DNA from: Lichenicoccus sp964235615
GTDB lineage: Bacteria; Pseudomonadota; Alphaproteobacteria; Acetobacterales; Acetobacteraceae
Reading direction: 5' to 3'
DNA: 9,784 nucleotides
Assembly: GCA_964235615.1 (NCBI GenBank)
Contig: CAXSEE010000165.1
Span: forward strand, 1-9,784
The translations under genes were made by a program, and so were the position numbers. A model generated the notes under the pieces. It was not told the DNA's origin and made no database searches. It was given only the letters and a program-made list of their open reading frames with translations. This document shows positions 1 through 6,501 of this stretch, one piece after another (the stretch's first letter is position 1; every line of letters starts with the position of its first letter).

Positions 1-474
1 CTCGCTCCCGGCGAGGAATGCCCGGTCGGCCAGGCGCTTGTTCAGCACGCCATACAGACGGTTGGTCTCGTTGATATAACGGTCGATCGCGTAGGGGATC
101 TTCTCCGGGGCATAGTTGCGGAAATGGTGGTTCTGTCCGGCCATCGGACCGAGGCCACCCATCTGCCAGAACAGCCATTGCAACACTTCCGCACGGCCAC
201 GCAGGTCGGACGGGATCAGCTTGCCGGTCTTCTCTGCGAGATACAGCAGGATCGCTCCGGACTCGAACAGCGAGATCGGCGCGCCGCCCCCGGCAGGGTC
301 ATGATCAACGATCGCGGGAATGCGGTTATTGGGGGCGATGGCCAGGAACTCCGGCGCGAACTGCTCTCCCTTGCCGATATTCACCGGGATGATCCGGTAC
401 GGCAGGCCGGTCTCCTCCAGCAGCATCGTCACCTTGTGGCCGTTCGGAGTGGTCCAGTAGTGCAGGTCGATCAT
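1..474 (-). CDS. yfcG: YfcG-type glutathione S-transferase / disulfide-bond oxidoreductase (3' end cut by window)
   Basis: The first 158 residues of a thioredoxin-fold GST, running off the left edge. The N-terminus MIDLHYWTTPNGHKVTMLLE matches E. coli YfcG closely, with Thr9 and Asn11 in the active-site loop where YfcG-type proteins bind glutathione or glutathione disulfide. The PNNRIPAIVDH segment (about residues 48-58, cis-proline of the fold) and LFESGAILLYLAEKTG (about 69-84) form the rest of the glutathione site. The helical C-terminal domain begins near residue 92, with LQWLFWQMGGLGPM and GQNHHF. The family is usually about 210-230 residues, so roughly 50-70 are missing outside the window, not lost. 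The ATG at 474 has a purine-rich GAGGGGG ribosome site about 6 bases upstream. Known family role: glutathione-dependent disulfide reductase or peroxidase in the cytoplasm; the physiological substrate is unknown. It is divergent from a flavin monooxygenase gene, which suggests oxidative or xenobiotic chemistry (inference). Confidence 0.93.
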   Translation of the reverse strand, partial: MIDLHYWTTPNGHKVTMLLEETGLPYRIIPVNIGKGEQFAPEFLAIAPNNRIPAIVDHDPAGGGAPISLFESGAILLYLAEKTGKLIPSDLRGRAEVLQWLFWQMGGLGPMAGQNHHFRNYAPEKIPYAIDRYINETNRLYGVLNKRLADRAFLAGSE

Positions 475-508
475 GGGCGCCCCCTCTACGTCCGGGTGTC
501 GAGTAGCG

Positions 509-537
509 ATAGTGAGCGGGCAGCTCATCGAGTGCAA
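509..537 (-). promoter_or_regulatory. Candidate sigma-70-type promoter for the GST gene
   Basis: Read on the minus strand, TTGCAC (532-537) and CACTAT (509-514) are separated by 17 bases. Each element matches only three of six consensus positions. A start near 502 would give a leader of about 28 bases before the ATG at 474. Spacing and position fit well but the base matches are modest, so this is tentative. Confidence 0.3.
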
Positions 538-586
538 GAGTTGCGGGGAACGCTTGCCCGTGGCCTGGTTGCATAGGGCAGGATCG

Positions 587-609
587 CGCATGATCTGACG
601 GACCATGCG
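587..609. promoter_or_regulatory. Inverted repeat CGCATG-N11-CATGCG, possible regulator site
   Basis: A perfect 6-base inverted repeat (587-592 and 604-609) with an 11-base spacer lies between the divergent GST and monooxygenase genes, 45 bases before the monooxygenase start. Its size and position suit a dimeric regulator such as those of the LysR or TetR types, but no regulator gene is in the window and a 6-base arm can occur by chance. Confidence 0.3.
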
Positions 610-654
610 ACCGCGTCGAGCCGGCCCCGACATGACATTGGAGGCGACCCAATC

Positions 655-1992
655 ATGAGTGCATCGCAATCCCGTCCCCGCCTGCGTCTGGGCGCCTTCA
701 TGCGTCCGGTCAGCATCCATACCGGCGCGTGGCGCTATCCCGGCGCCTATCCGGACGCGAATTTCAACCTCGCCCACATCAAGCGCTTCGCCCAGACGCT
801 GGAGCGGGGACGGTTCGACGCCTTCTTCATGGCCGACCACCTGGCCGTGCTGGACATGCCCGCCCGCACGCTGAAGCGCAGCCATACCGTGACCTCGTTC
901 GAGCCCTTCACCCTGCTGTCGGCGCTGGCGATGGTCACCGAGCATATCGGCCTGGTCGCCACCGCCTCGACCACGTTCGACGAGCCCTACCATGTCGCGC
1001 GGCGCTTCGCCTCGCTGGACCATATCAGCGGCGGCCGTGCCGGATGGAACATCGTGACCACCGCCAATCCGGATGCGGCGTTGAATTTCGGCTATGAGGA
1101 GCAGATCGACCATGACGAGCGCTACCTGCGCGCCCGTGAGTTCTACGATGTCGTGACCGGGTTGTGGGACAGCTTCGCCGAGGATGCTTTCGTGCGCGAT
1201 GTCGAGGCCGGGGTGTATTTCGATCCCGGCCGGATGCATGTGCTCGGTCACAAGGGCGCGCATCTGAGCGTGCGCGGGCCGCTGAACATCGCGCGTCCGA
1301 TACAGGGCTGGCCGGTGATCGTGCAGGCCGGCTCTTCCGAGGCGGGACGACAGCTTGCCGCCGAGACCGCGGAGGTGGTGTTCGCCGCGGAGCCGAACCT
1401 GGCGGCTGGGCAGCGCTTCTACGCCGACGTCAAGGGCCGCATGCAGGCGCTCGGACGCAACCCCGACCATATGAAGATCCTGCCGGCCGCATTCGTGGTG
1501 GTGGGCGAAAGCATGGGCGAGGCGATGGACAAGCGGGCCCGCCTCGACGGGCTGGTGCATTACGACAGCGGCATCGCGTCGCTGTCCAGCATGCTCGGTC
1601 ATGACGTGTCCGGCTTCGATCCGGATGGCCCGTTGCCGGAAATCCCGGAGACCAACGCGAGCAAGAGCGCGAGAGCCAGGACCATCGAGCTGGCGCGCAC
1701 CGACAATCTGACCATCCGCCATTTGGCGCAGAGGGCCGGCAGCTATGGCGGGCTCGCCTTCGTCGGCACGGCGGCCAGCATCGCCGACGAGATGGAAGCG
1801 TGGCTGGAGGGGCGCGGCTCCGACGGCTTCAACGTCATGTTCCCGTGGCTGCCCGGCGGACTGGATGATTTCGTGGACGGCGTGATCCCGGAGTTGCAGC
1901 GGCGCGGGCTGTTCAGGCGTGAATACGAAGGCACCACGCTGCGGGAGAACCTGGGCCTACCACGTCCGGAAAATGCTTTCTTCCGGGAGTAA
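655..1992 (+). CDS. NtaA/SnaA/DszA-family FMN-dependent monooxygenase
   Basis: A 445-residue bacterial-luciferase-like (TIM-barrel) flavin monooxygenase of the NtaA/SnaA/DszA/DmoA/LadA group, close to the usual 430-460 residues. These enzymes use FMNH2, supplied by a separate flavin reductase, and O2 to oxidise amines, sulfides, sulfones or alkanes. Visible family signatures are DAFFMADHLAV (about 55-65), SGGRAGWNIVT (125-135), ERYLRAREFYDVVTGLWDSF (155-174) and the block PIQGWPVIVQAGSS with AAETAEVVF (215-243). There is no signal peptide, so it is cytoplasmic. The ATG at 655 is chosen because GGAGG lies at 640-644, about 10 bases upstream. No flavin reductase gene is adjacent, so the partner must be encoded elsewhere. 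The substrate cannot be read from the sequence. The divergent GST gene may share its regulation. Confidence 0.93.
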   Translation: MSASQSRPRLRLGAFMRPVSIHTGAWRYPGAYPDANFNLAHIKRFAQTLERGRFDAFFMADHLAVLDMPARTLKRSHTVTSFEPFTLLSALAMVTEHIGLVATASTTFDEPYHVARRFASLDHISGGRAGWNIVTTANPDAALNFGYEEQIDHDERYLRAREFYDVVTGLWDSFAEDAFVRDVEAGVYFDPGRMHVLGHKGAHLSVRGPLNIARPIQGWPVIVQAGSSEAGRQLAAETAEVVFAAEPNLAAGQRFYADVKGRMQALGRNPDHMKILPAAFVVVGESMGEAMDKRARLDGLVHYDSGIASLSSMLGHDVSGFDPDGPLPEIPETNASKSARARTIELARTDNLTIRHLAQRAGSYGGLAFVGTAASIADEMEAWLEGRGSDGFNVMFPWLPGGLDDFVDGVIPELQRRGLFRREYEGTTLRENLGLPRPENAFFRE

Positions 1993-1998
1993 TAGTTT

Positions 1999-2039
1999 CC
2001 AAAGGCAACGCCTTTGGTGGGGTTAGGGGCAAAGCCCCT
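1999..2039. repeat. Two tandem GC-rich hairpins (palindromic intergenic element, possible terminator)
   Basis: Hairpin one has the 8-base stem CCAAAGGC / GCCTTTGG (1999-2006 and 2010-2017) closed by an AAC loop. Hairpin two has the 6-base stem AGGGGC / GCCCCT (2025-2030 and 2034-2039) closed by AAA. They lie just after the monooxygenase stop codon and before the protease start. Neither is followed by a T-run, so a classical intrinsic terminator is only partly supported. Paired small hairpins of this look recur between genes in related alphaproteobacteria as far as I recall, so a REP-like element that also blocks readthrough is my preferred reading. Confidence 0.6.
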
Positions 2040-2073
2040 TGCTAAATTCACGCCTCCCCGCCACCTCGAAACA

Positions 2074-3336
2074 ATGCAAATCCCGCCCCTGCTGGCCATC
2101 CTGCTGGCTGCCTCGCTGGCCGAAACTGCCCTCTCGCTATGGCTGTCACGCCGCCAGATAAGGCATGTGCAGTCACATCGCGAGCGCATTCCCGCCGACT
2201 TCACGCAGGCGGTCAGCCAGCCGGAACATCGGAAAGCCGCTGACTACACGGTAGCGCGCGAACGCCTGGCGATGCTGCGGTCGGTATGGCAGTGGCTGAT
2301 CGGTGCCGCCTGGCTGCTGGGCGGGTTCGACCTGCTCTACGGCGGCCTCGCGGCTGCGATACCGCCGACGCTGGGCCGCAGCGTAGCGTTCGTGCTGGCG
2401 AGCCTGGCCATCGGGACGGTCCTGTCGCTGCCCTTCTCGCTCTATGGCACCTTCGTCATCGAACAGAAATTCGGCTTCAACCGGACCAGCCCGGCCCTGT
2501 TCGTCCGCGACCGGCTGAAGGGCTGGGTGCTGTCGCTGGCGGTCGCGTTGCCGCTGCTGTTCGGCTGCTTCTGGCTGATGCGGGAGGCGACCGGCGCCTG
2601 GTGGCTCTATGTCTGGCTGGGGCTGGTCGTGATCACCTTGGCCGCGCCGACGGTCTTTGTCCGGCTGGTGGCGCCAAGGTTCAACCGGTTCACTCCGCTG
2701 CCGGACGGCGAACTCAAGCGCGGGATCACGGCGCTGATGCAGTCCTGCGGCTTCCGGGCGTCGGCCCTGTTCACCATGGATGCCTCGAGGCGGTCGGCGC
2801 ATGGCAACGCTTATTTCATCGGCTTCGGCCGCACCAAGCGGATCGTGCTGTTCGACACGCTGGTCGAGGGCAGCCCGCTGGACGAGATCCGGGCGATCAT
2901 CGCCCATGAGCTCGGGCATTTCCGGCATCGCCACGTGCTGTTCGGGCTGCTGCGCTCGCTGGCGGTGATGTTCTTCGTCCTCGCCGGCTTCGGATGGCTG
3001 GCCAAGCAGCCCTGGCTGCTGCCGTCGCTCGGCATCCACCATAACGACAACGCGCTGTCTCTGGTCGCCTGCGTTCTGTGCTGGTCGCTGGTCGGGCCGT
3101 TCGGCTCGCTGCTGGGCAACTGGATTTCCCGCCGGCACGAGTTCCAGGCGGACGAGTTCGCCCGCAGCCGGACCGGCGCCGAGCCGATGATCTCCGCCCT
3201 GGTGCGGCTGAGCCGGGAGAATGCCAGCACCCTGACGCCCGATCCGCTCTACGCACTGTATCACTACTCGCATCCGCCGGTGCCGGTGCGGGTGGCCCGG
3301 ATCCGCGAGGAACAGCTTCAGGCCGCGCGCGCGTAG
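2074..3336 (+). CDS. M48 family zinc metalloprotease, Ste24/CAAX-prenyl-protease-like
   Basis: A 420-residue integral membrane metalloprotease. The N-terminal half holds several hydrophobic helices (about 3-24, 73-95, 104-127, 150-168, 176-199) and the Ste24-type motif EQKFGFNRTSP (130-140). The peptidase domain has ASRRSAHGNAYFIGFG and KRIVLFDTL (237-263). The zinc motif is HELGH (278-282, with Glu279 as catalytic base), and the third zinc ligand is Glu356 in SRRHEFQADEFA (352-363). All catalytic residues are present and the length is normal for the family. Eukaryotic Ste24 trims prenylated proteins; bacterial members act in membrane-protein quality control, and this one's substrate is unknown. 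The frame is open back to a TTG at 2014, but that stretch is the upstream hairpin element, so ATG 2074, directly before a hydrophobic helix, is preferred. No clear Shine-Dalgarno precedes it. It converges with the next gene, 7 bases away. Confidence 0.93.
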   Translation: MQIPPLLAILLAASLAETALSLWLSRRQIRHVQSHRERIPADFTQAVSQPEHRKAADYTVARERLAMLRSVWQWLIGAAWLLGGFDLLYGGLAAAIPPTLGRSVAFVLASLAIGTVLSLPFSLYGTFVIEQKFGFNRTSPALFVRDRLKGWVLSLAVALPLLFGCFWLMREATGAWWLYVWLGLVVITLAAPTVFVRLVAPRFNRFTPLPDGELKRGITALMQSCGFRASALFTMDASRRSAHGNAYFIGFGRTKRIVLFDTLVEGSPLDEIRAIIAHELGHFRHRHVLFGLLRSLAVMFFVLAGFGWLAKQPWLLPSLGIHHNDNALSLVACVLCWSLVGPFGSLLGNWISRRHEFQADEFARSRTGAEPMISALVRLSRENASTLTPDPLYALYHYSHPPVPVRVARIREEQLQAARA

Positions 3337-3343
3337 GAGTGGG

Positions 3344-4609
3344 CTACCGCTTCGTCAGGACCATCGGCGGCACGCCTTCCGGACGAAGCGGAAACTGCAT
3401 CGACTGGCCTGGCTTCGCGCCTGCGAACAGACGGGCTCTTGCGACGAAGCCGGTGTGGGGAGACGTCGCCAGCCGGGTCGCGAAATGCAGGTCGCCCGGT
3501 ATGGCCACGAGGATCAGCGCGATCAGGCCATAGGCGATGCGCCTGGCGATGATCGGACCGGATGCGGCCAGGGTGAACAGCACGCCGATCCAGGCCAGCA
3601 TCGGCAGCAGATAATAGCGGTCGCCGACATCGGGGTTCGTGAACAACTGCCAAGCCGGAAGGGCCGAACCGGTGGCCGGGTGCCGCAGCCCCGCCGAGAA
3701 CACCGATGCCGCATACAGCAGGAATTGCCGAAACAGCGATCCGCCGCGCAACAGCGCCATCGCGGTCAGCAGCATGGCGGCGGTGCTGACCAGAAGCGGA
3801 ATCGCGTTGTCCTGCCAGAGGCGGGTATGGATGAACCCGTTCATTGTGTGCCGCCCGGACTCCGTGCCCAGGATGATCTGCAGGGCGACGATGGCGGCGA
3901 GCCTGCGCGGTCCCGCGCCCAGGACCGATGTGGCGCCGCGTCCGGACTGGATGGCGAGGATGGCCTGCACGCCGCAGCAGACGACGACCAGTGCCAGTTT
4001 GCGCGTGCTGTCCGGATCGCGCCTGCACCAGACCTGCCAGGCGGCGACCGGCAGCAGGAACAGGCAGAAAGGCCCGCTCAGTCCGGACAGGGCCAGCACG
4101 GCGAGGTCGGCAACACGGCCGGGGATTGTCGCCGCCGGCTTCGCCACCAGCAGCAGGAAGGCGACCAGGGAAAGATGCCACTGAGCGTTGGTAAGGTTGG
4201 CATAGACCTCGAAGGAGTTCGGCAGCAGCAAATAGAGGAACGCGAACAGGATCCGGCTGCCACGATGCGGCCAGGCATCGTCCAGCCTGGAGGACACCAG
4301 CAACGTTGCGGCCCCGATCTGGACGGCCACCGCGGAGAGCGAGAAGATCGTCGGCGCCCATCCCAGCGGAAAGGGCTGTGCCGCCAGTCCGACCAGCCGG
4401 CAGATCGATTGCAGATAACCCGCATAGGGTTCGAGCAACGTCCTCCAGCCATGGTCATAAGCATCGGGATACCAGCGCCAGCCATCCTCGGCCCAGAAGT
4501 CGGCGTGCAGGATGGAGGCCGGCCGCCGCGACAGCAGCACCGCAAAGGCGAGCAACGAAAAGGCGAACAGCCAGCCCCGTTCGGCTATCTTTGAATTGGG
4601 TTGGTTCAA
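3344..4609 (-). CDS. Polytopic inner-membrane protein of unknown function, GT-C-like acidic loop
   Basis: A 421-residue protein with about ten hydrophobic helices; I do not recognise a named family. After the first helix (about 13-27) comes the acidic loop ADFWAEDG (36-43), then PYAGYL (61-66) and a conserved-looking Arg71. The order of an acidic first periplasmic loop followed by many helices recalls GT-C glycosyltransferases, which take sugars from polyprenyl-phosphate donors. GDRYYLLPML lies in the C-terminal third. A short hydrophilic tail ends the protein. The start is TTG at 4609: AAGGGAGG sits about 4 bases upstream, no ATG exists nearby, and an in-frame stop lies some 30 bases further upstream. 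It is divergent from the sorbosone-dehydrogenase-like gene and convergent with the protease. The glycosyltransferase reading is inference; a transporter or other membrane enzyme is possible. Confidence 0.85.
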   Translation of the reverse strand: MNQPNSKIAERGWLFAFSLLAFAVLLSRRPASILHADFWAEDGWRWYPDAYDHGWRTLLEPYAGYLQSICRLVGLAAQPFPLGWAPTIFSLSAVAVQIGAATLLVSSRLDDAWPHRGSRILFAFLYLLLPNSFEVYANLTNAQWHLSLVAFLLLVAKPAATIPGRVADLAVLALSGLSGPFCLFLLPVAAWQVWCRRDPDSTRKLALVVVCCGVQAILAIQSGRGATSVLGAGPRRLAAIVALQIILGTESGRHTMNGFIHTRLWQDNAIPLLVSTAAMLLTAMALLRGGSLFRQFLLYAASVFSAGLRHPATGSALPAWQLFTNPDVGDRYYLLPMLAWIGVLFTLAASGPIIARRIAYGLIALILVAIPGDLHFATRLATSPHTGFVARARLFAGAKPGQSMQFPLRPEGVPPMVLTKR

Positions 4610-4631
4610 CAGGCCTCCCTTGGAGATCGAG

Positions 4632-4646
4632 TTGAGGCGAACTCAA
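4632..4646. promoter_or_regulatory. Short inverted repeat TTGAG-N5-CTCAA upstream of the promoter
   Basis: A perfect 5-base inverted repeat ends six bases before the -35 box of the promoter at 4653-4680 and lies just upstream of the divergent TTG-start gene. Its place would suit an operator acting on both directions, but the arms are short and chance is a real alternative. Confidence 0.25.
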
Positions 4647-4652
4647 GGAACA

Positions 4653-4680
4653 TTGACACGACATCCCGCCCGCCAACAAT
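4653..4680 (+). promoter_or_regulatory. Sigma-70-like promoter for the cytochrome c/sorbosone dehydrogenase gene
   Basis: A perfect TTGACA (4653-4658) is followed after 16 bases by AACAAT (4675-4680), which matches four of six -10 positions. Transcription would begin near 4687 and give a leader of about 38 bases before the ATG at 4725. The -10 region is one of the few AT-rich spots in this GC-rich window. Confidence 0.55.
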
Positions 4681-4724
4681 TAGTCCTGCTCCCTCGTCCC
4701 GATCGATGCCACGGAGCCAGGGCC

Positions 4725-6473
4725 ATGCGCGGATCAGTGTCGCTTCCGCTCCTGGCCGGCCTGTTCGCGATCCTGGGCGCGCAGGGTGCCGCAGGCCAGG
4801 GAGACCCGGATCACGGAGATACGGCACGCGGCGCCGTCCTGTTCGGGCAGCAATGCAGTCTCTGTCATGCCGTCGCCGCGAACGCAGGCGGCGGCCAGGG
4901 ACCCAACCTCGCCGGGGTCGTGGGACGCCAGGCCGGATCGACCCGGTTCGGCTATTCGCGGGCAATGCGGCATAGCGGGCTGCGCTGGGAGCCGGCGTCA
5001 CTCGACCGCTATCTCGCCAACCCTTCCGGGGTCGTGAATGGCACCTACATGCCGGTCCATGTCGCGGACGCGGACGTCCGCCGTGATCTGATCGCCTACC
5101 TGGAGACGTTGCATGGGGCAGTGCCGGCGCCCGCCGCCGAGCCCGCCGGCGGCACTTCATCGCCGGCGCCCGCCGCCGAAGCCGGTGCGGTGCTGACCGG
5201 CCGCGCCGCCTTCGGCGACTGGCACAGCGATGCGCCAGGAGTGCGGCGACGGATCATCGTGGCCGACCTGCCGCCGCCCTTCGCCACCGCATCGGCCGGG
5301 AACAGTCCTGACGTGATCGACCGGCCCGCCGGGGCCGTGCCGCACGCGCCGCCCGGATTTCATGTGGACCTGTTCGCGGACGGCCTCGAAGGCCCGCGGC
5401 TGATACGCGCAGCACCGAACGGGGACCTGTTTGTCTCCGAGACCGATGCCGGGCGCGTGCTGGTGCTGCGTGCCGCAGCCGGCGCGATGGCCGGCAAGCC
5501 TAGCGCGGCACGCAGGCAAGTGTTTGCCGAGGGTCTCGACGGACCCTTCGGGATCGCCTTCTACCCGGCGGGGGCGAACCCGCAATGGGTCTATGTCGCC
5601 GGGAACAACCGGGTGATGCGCTTCGCTTACCGCAATGGCGACATGCAGGCACGCGGCGAACCGGAGGTGATCGTGCCCAGCCTGGCATCGAGCACCGGCG
5701 GCCACGTCACGCGCGACATCGCCTTCTCGCCGGATGGGTCACGAATGTTCGTGTCGGTCGGCTCAGGCTCGAACGTGGCGCAGGAGATGCGGCAGCAAGG
5801 CCCGCAAGCAATACGCGATTGGGAGGCGGGCCACAGCCTCGGCGCTGCCTGGGGTTACGAGGCGAACCGCGCCGACGTGCTTGCCTTTACGCCGGACGGC
5901 AAGCAGGGCCGCATCTTCGCCACCGGCCTGCGCAACTGCGTGGGGCTTGCCGTGCAGCCTGGCTCAGGCGCGCTGTGGTGCTCCACAAACGAGCGTGACG
6001 GCCTCGGCGACAATCTGGTGCCCGACTATGTGACGCGGGTCCGCGAGGGAGCCTTCTATGGTTGGCCGTGGTATTATCTGGGCGACAACGAGGAGCCGCG
6101 TCTGGCGGGACAGCGGCCCGACCTGAAGGGCCACGTCAGCATGCCGGACGTGTTGATCCAGCCGCACTCGGCCTCCCTGGAGATGACATTCTACGACGCC
6201 GGCGCGTTCCCGGCGGCCTATCGCGGCGCGTTTGCAGCCGAGCACGGGTCATGGAACCGTGCCAAACGCACCGGCTACAAGGTGATCCGCATCGTGCTGG
6301 ACGCGCAGGGCCAGCCGACCGGGGACTATGAGGATTTCCTGACCGGCTTCGTGGCCAATGACGACGCTGTCTGGGGACGCCCCGTCGGCGTTGCGGTCGC
6401 CAGCGACGGTGCGCTTCTGGTCAGCGAGGATGCCAACGGCACGATCTGGCGCGTTTCCTATGACGGTCGCTAG
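4725..6473 (+). CDS. Exported cytochrome c - PQQ sorbosone dehydrogenase-type fusion
   Basis: A 582-residue periplasmic fusion. A Sec signal peptide (about 1-24) precedes a class I cytochrome c domain with heme motif CSLCH (44-48) and probable axial Met109 in GTYMPV. A Pro/Ala-rich linker (about 128-150) leads to the enzyme domain, which starts near APPGFHVDLFADGL (208-221). That domain is a glucose/sorbosone dehydrogenase beta-propeller. His327 (GGHVTR) and Arg403 (GLRN) fall where soluble PQQ glucose dehydrogenase has its catalytic His and PQQ-contacting Arg. NERDGLGDNL, FYGWPWYYLG and the terminal GTIWRVSYDGR are typical of the sorbosone dehydrogenase branch. The known reaction type is oxidation of an aldose or sorbosone with PQQ, here probably passing electrons to the attached heme. 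ATG 4725 is preferred because GGAG lies 8 bases upstream and a signal peptide follows. The frame is open 71 codons further upstream, but that stretch covers the promoter and the divergent gene. The substrate is not determinable. Confidence 0.88.
   Translation: MRGSVSLPLLAGLFAILGAQGAAGQGDPDHGDTARGAVLFGQQCSLCHAVAANAGGGQGPNLAGVVGRQAGSTRFGYSRAMRHSGLRWEPASLDRYLANPSGVVNGTYMPVHVADADVRRDLIAYLETLHGAVPAPAAEPAGGTSSPAPAAEAGAVLTGRAAFGDWHSDAPGVRRRIIVADLPPPFATASAGNSPDVIDRPAGAVPHAPPGFHVDLFADGLEGPRLIRAAPNGDLFVSETDAGRVLVLRAAAGAMAGKPSAARRQVFAEGLDGPFGIAFYPAGANPQWVYVAGNNRVMRFAYRNGDMQARGEPEVIVPSLASSTGGHVTRDIAFSPDGSRMFVSVGSGSNVAQEMRQQGPQAIRDWEAGHSLGAAWGYEANRADVLAFTPDGKQGRIFATGLRNCVGLAVQPGSGALWCSTNERDGLGDNLVPDYVTRVREGAFYGWPWYYLGDNEEPRLAGQRPDLKGHVSMPDVLIQPHSASLEMTFYDAGAFPAAYRGAFAAEHGSWNRAKRTGYKVIRIVLDAQGQPTGDYEDFLTGFVANDDAVWGRPVGVAVASDGALLVSEDANGTIWRVSYDGR
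5123..5179 (+). repeat. 18-base direct repeat in the interdomain linker
   Basis: An 18-base unit (GCCGGCGCCCGCCGCCGA) occurs at 5123-5140 and again at 5162-5179. The offset is 39 bases, that is 13 codons, so the reading frame is kept. Both copies encode PAPAAE in the Pro/Ala linker between the cytochrome and propeller domains. It looks like a local in-frame duplication that lengthened the linker. Confidence 0.8.
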
Positions 6474-6501
6474 CTGGGATCGCTAGCTGGGGCGCTAGCC
6501 C
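6467..6501. repeat. Short repeat at the convergent gene junction (three GCTAGC palindromes)
   Basis: A 13-base unit TCGCTAGCTGGG(A/G) occurs twice in tandem (6467-6479 and 6480-6492), followed by a degenerate third copy beginning CGCTAGCC. GCTAGC palindromes lie at 6469-6474, 6482-6487 and 6494-6499. The stop codons of both converging genes (TAG on plus at 6471-6473, TAG on minus at 6495-6497) fall inside the outer two. AGCTGGG can pair with the later CCCGGCT with one G-T pair, so a two-way terminator hairpin is possible, though no T-run follows. Confidence 0.6.

Noticed and set aside
2014..2073. Earlier TTG/GTG start for the M48 protease
   Set aside because: The 20 extra residues are encoded by the tandem hairpin element and its flank, and do not resemble the family N-terminus.
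2173..3273. 366-codon open frame on the minus strand
   Set aside because: It lies antisense to the M48 protease gene and its product is a low-complexity Gln/Arg/Ala-rich string with no domain, as expected for a shadow frame in GC-rich DNA.
3333..3347. Hairpin GTAG/CTAC between the convergent protease and membrane-protein genes as a terminator
   Set aside because: The stem is only four base pairs and formed by the two TAG stop codons and one neighbouring base; no T-run follows on either strand.
3455..4594. 379-codon open frame on the plus strand
   Set aside because: Antisense to the polytopic membrane gene; the product is Gln/Arg/Gly-rich with no membrane or domain pattern, whereas the opposite strand shows clear hydrophobic helices and a ribosome site.
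4512..4724. N-terminal extension of 71 codons on the sorbosone dehydrogenase-type gene
   Set aside because: It overlaps the divergent gene and the promoter, and would bury the signal peptide; ATG 4725 has a ribosome site and is followed directly by a signal peptide.
6467..6501. Possible CRISPR-like or integration-site repeat
   Set aside because: The units are 13 bases, directly abutting and without spacers; there is no cas, integrase or tRNA gene nearby.
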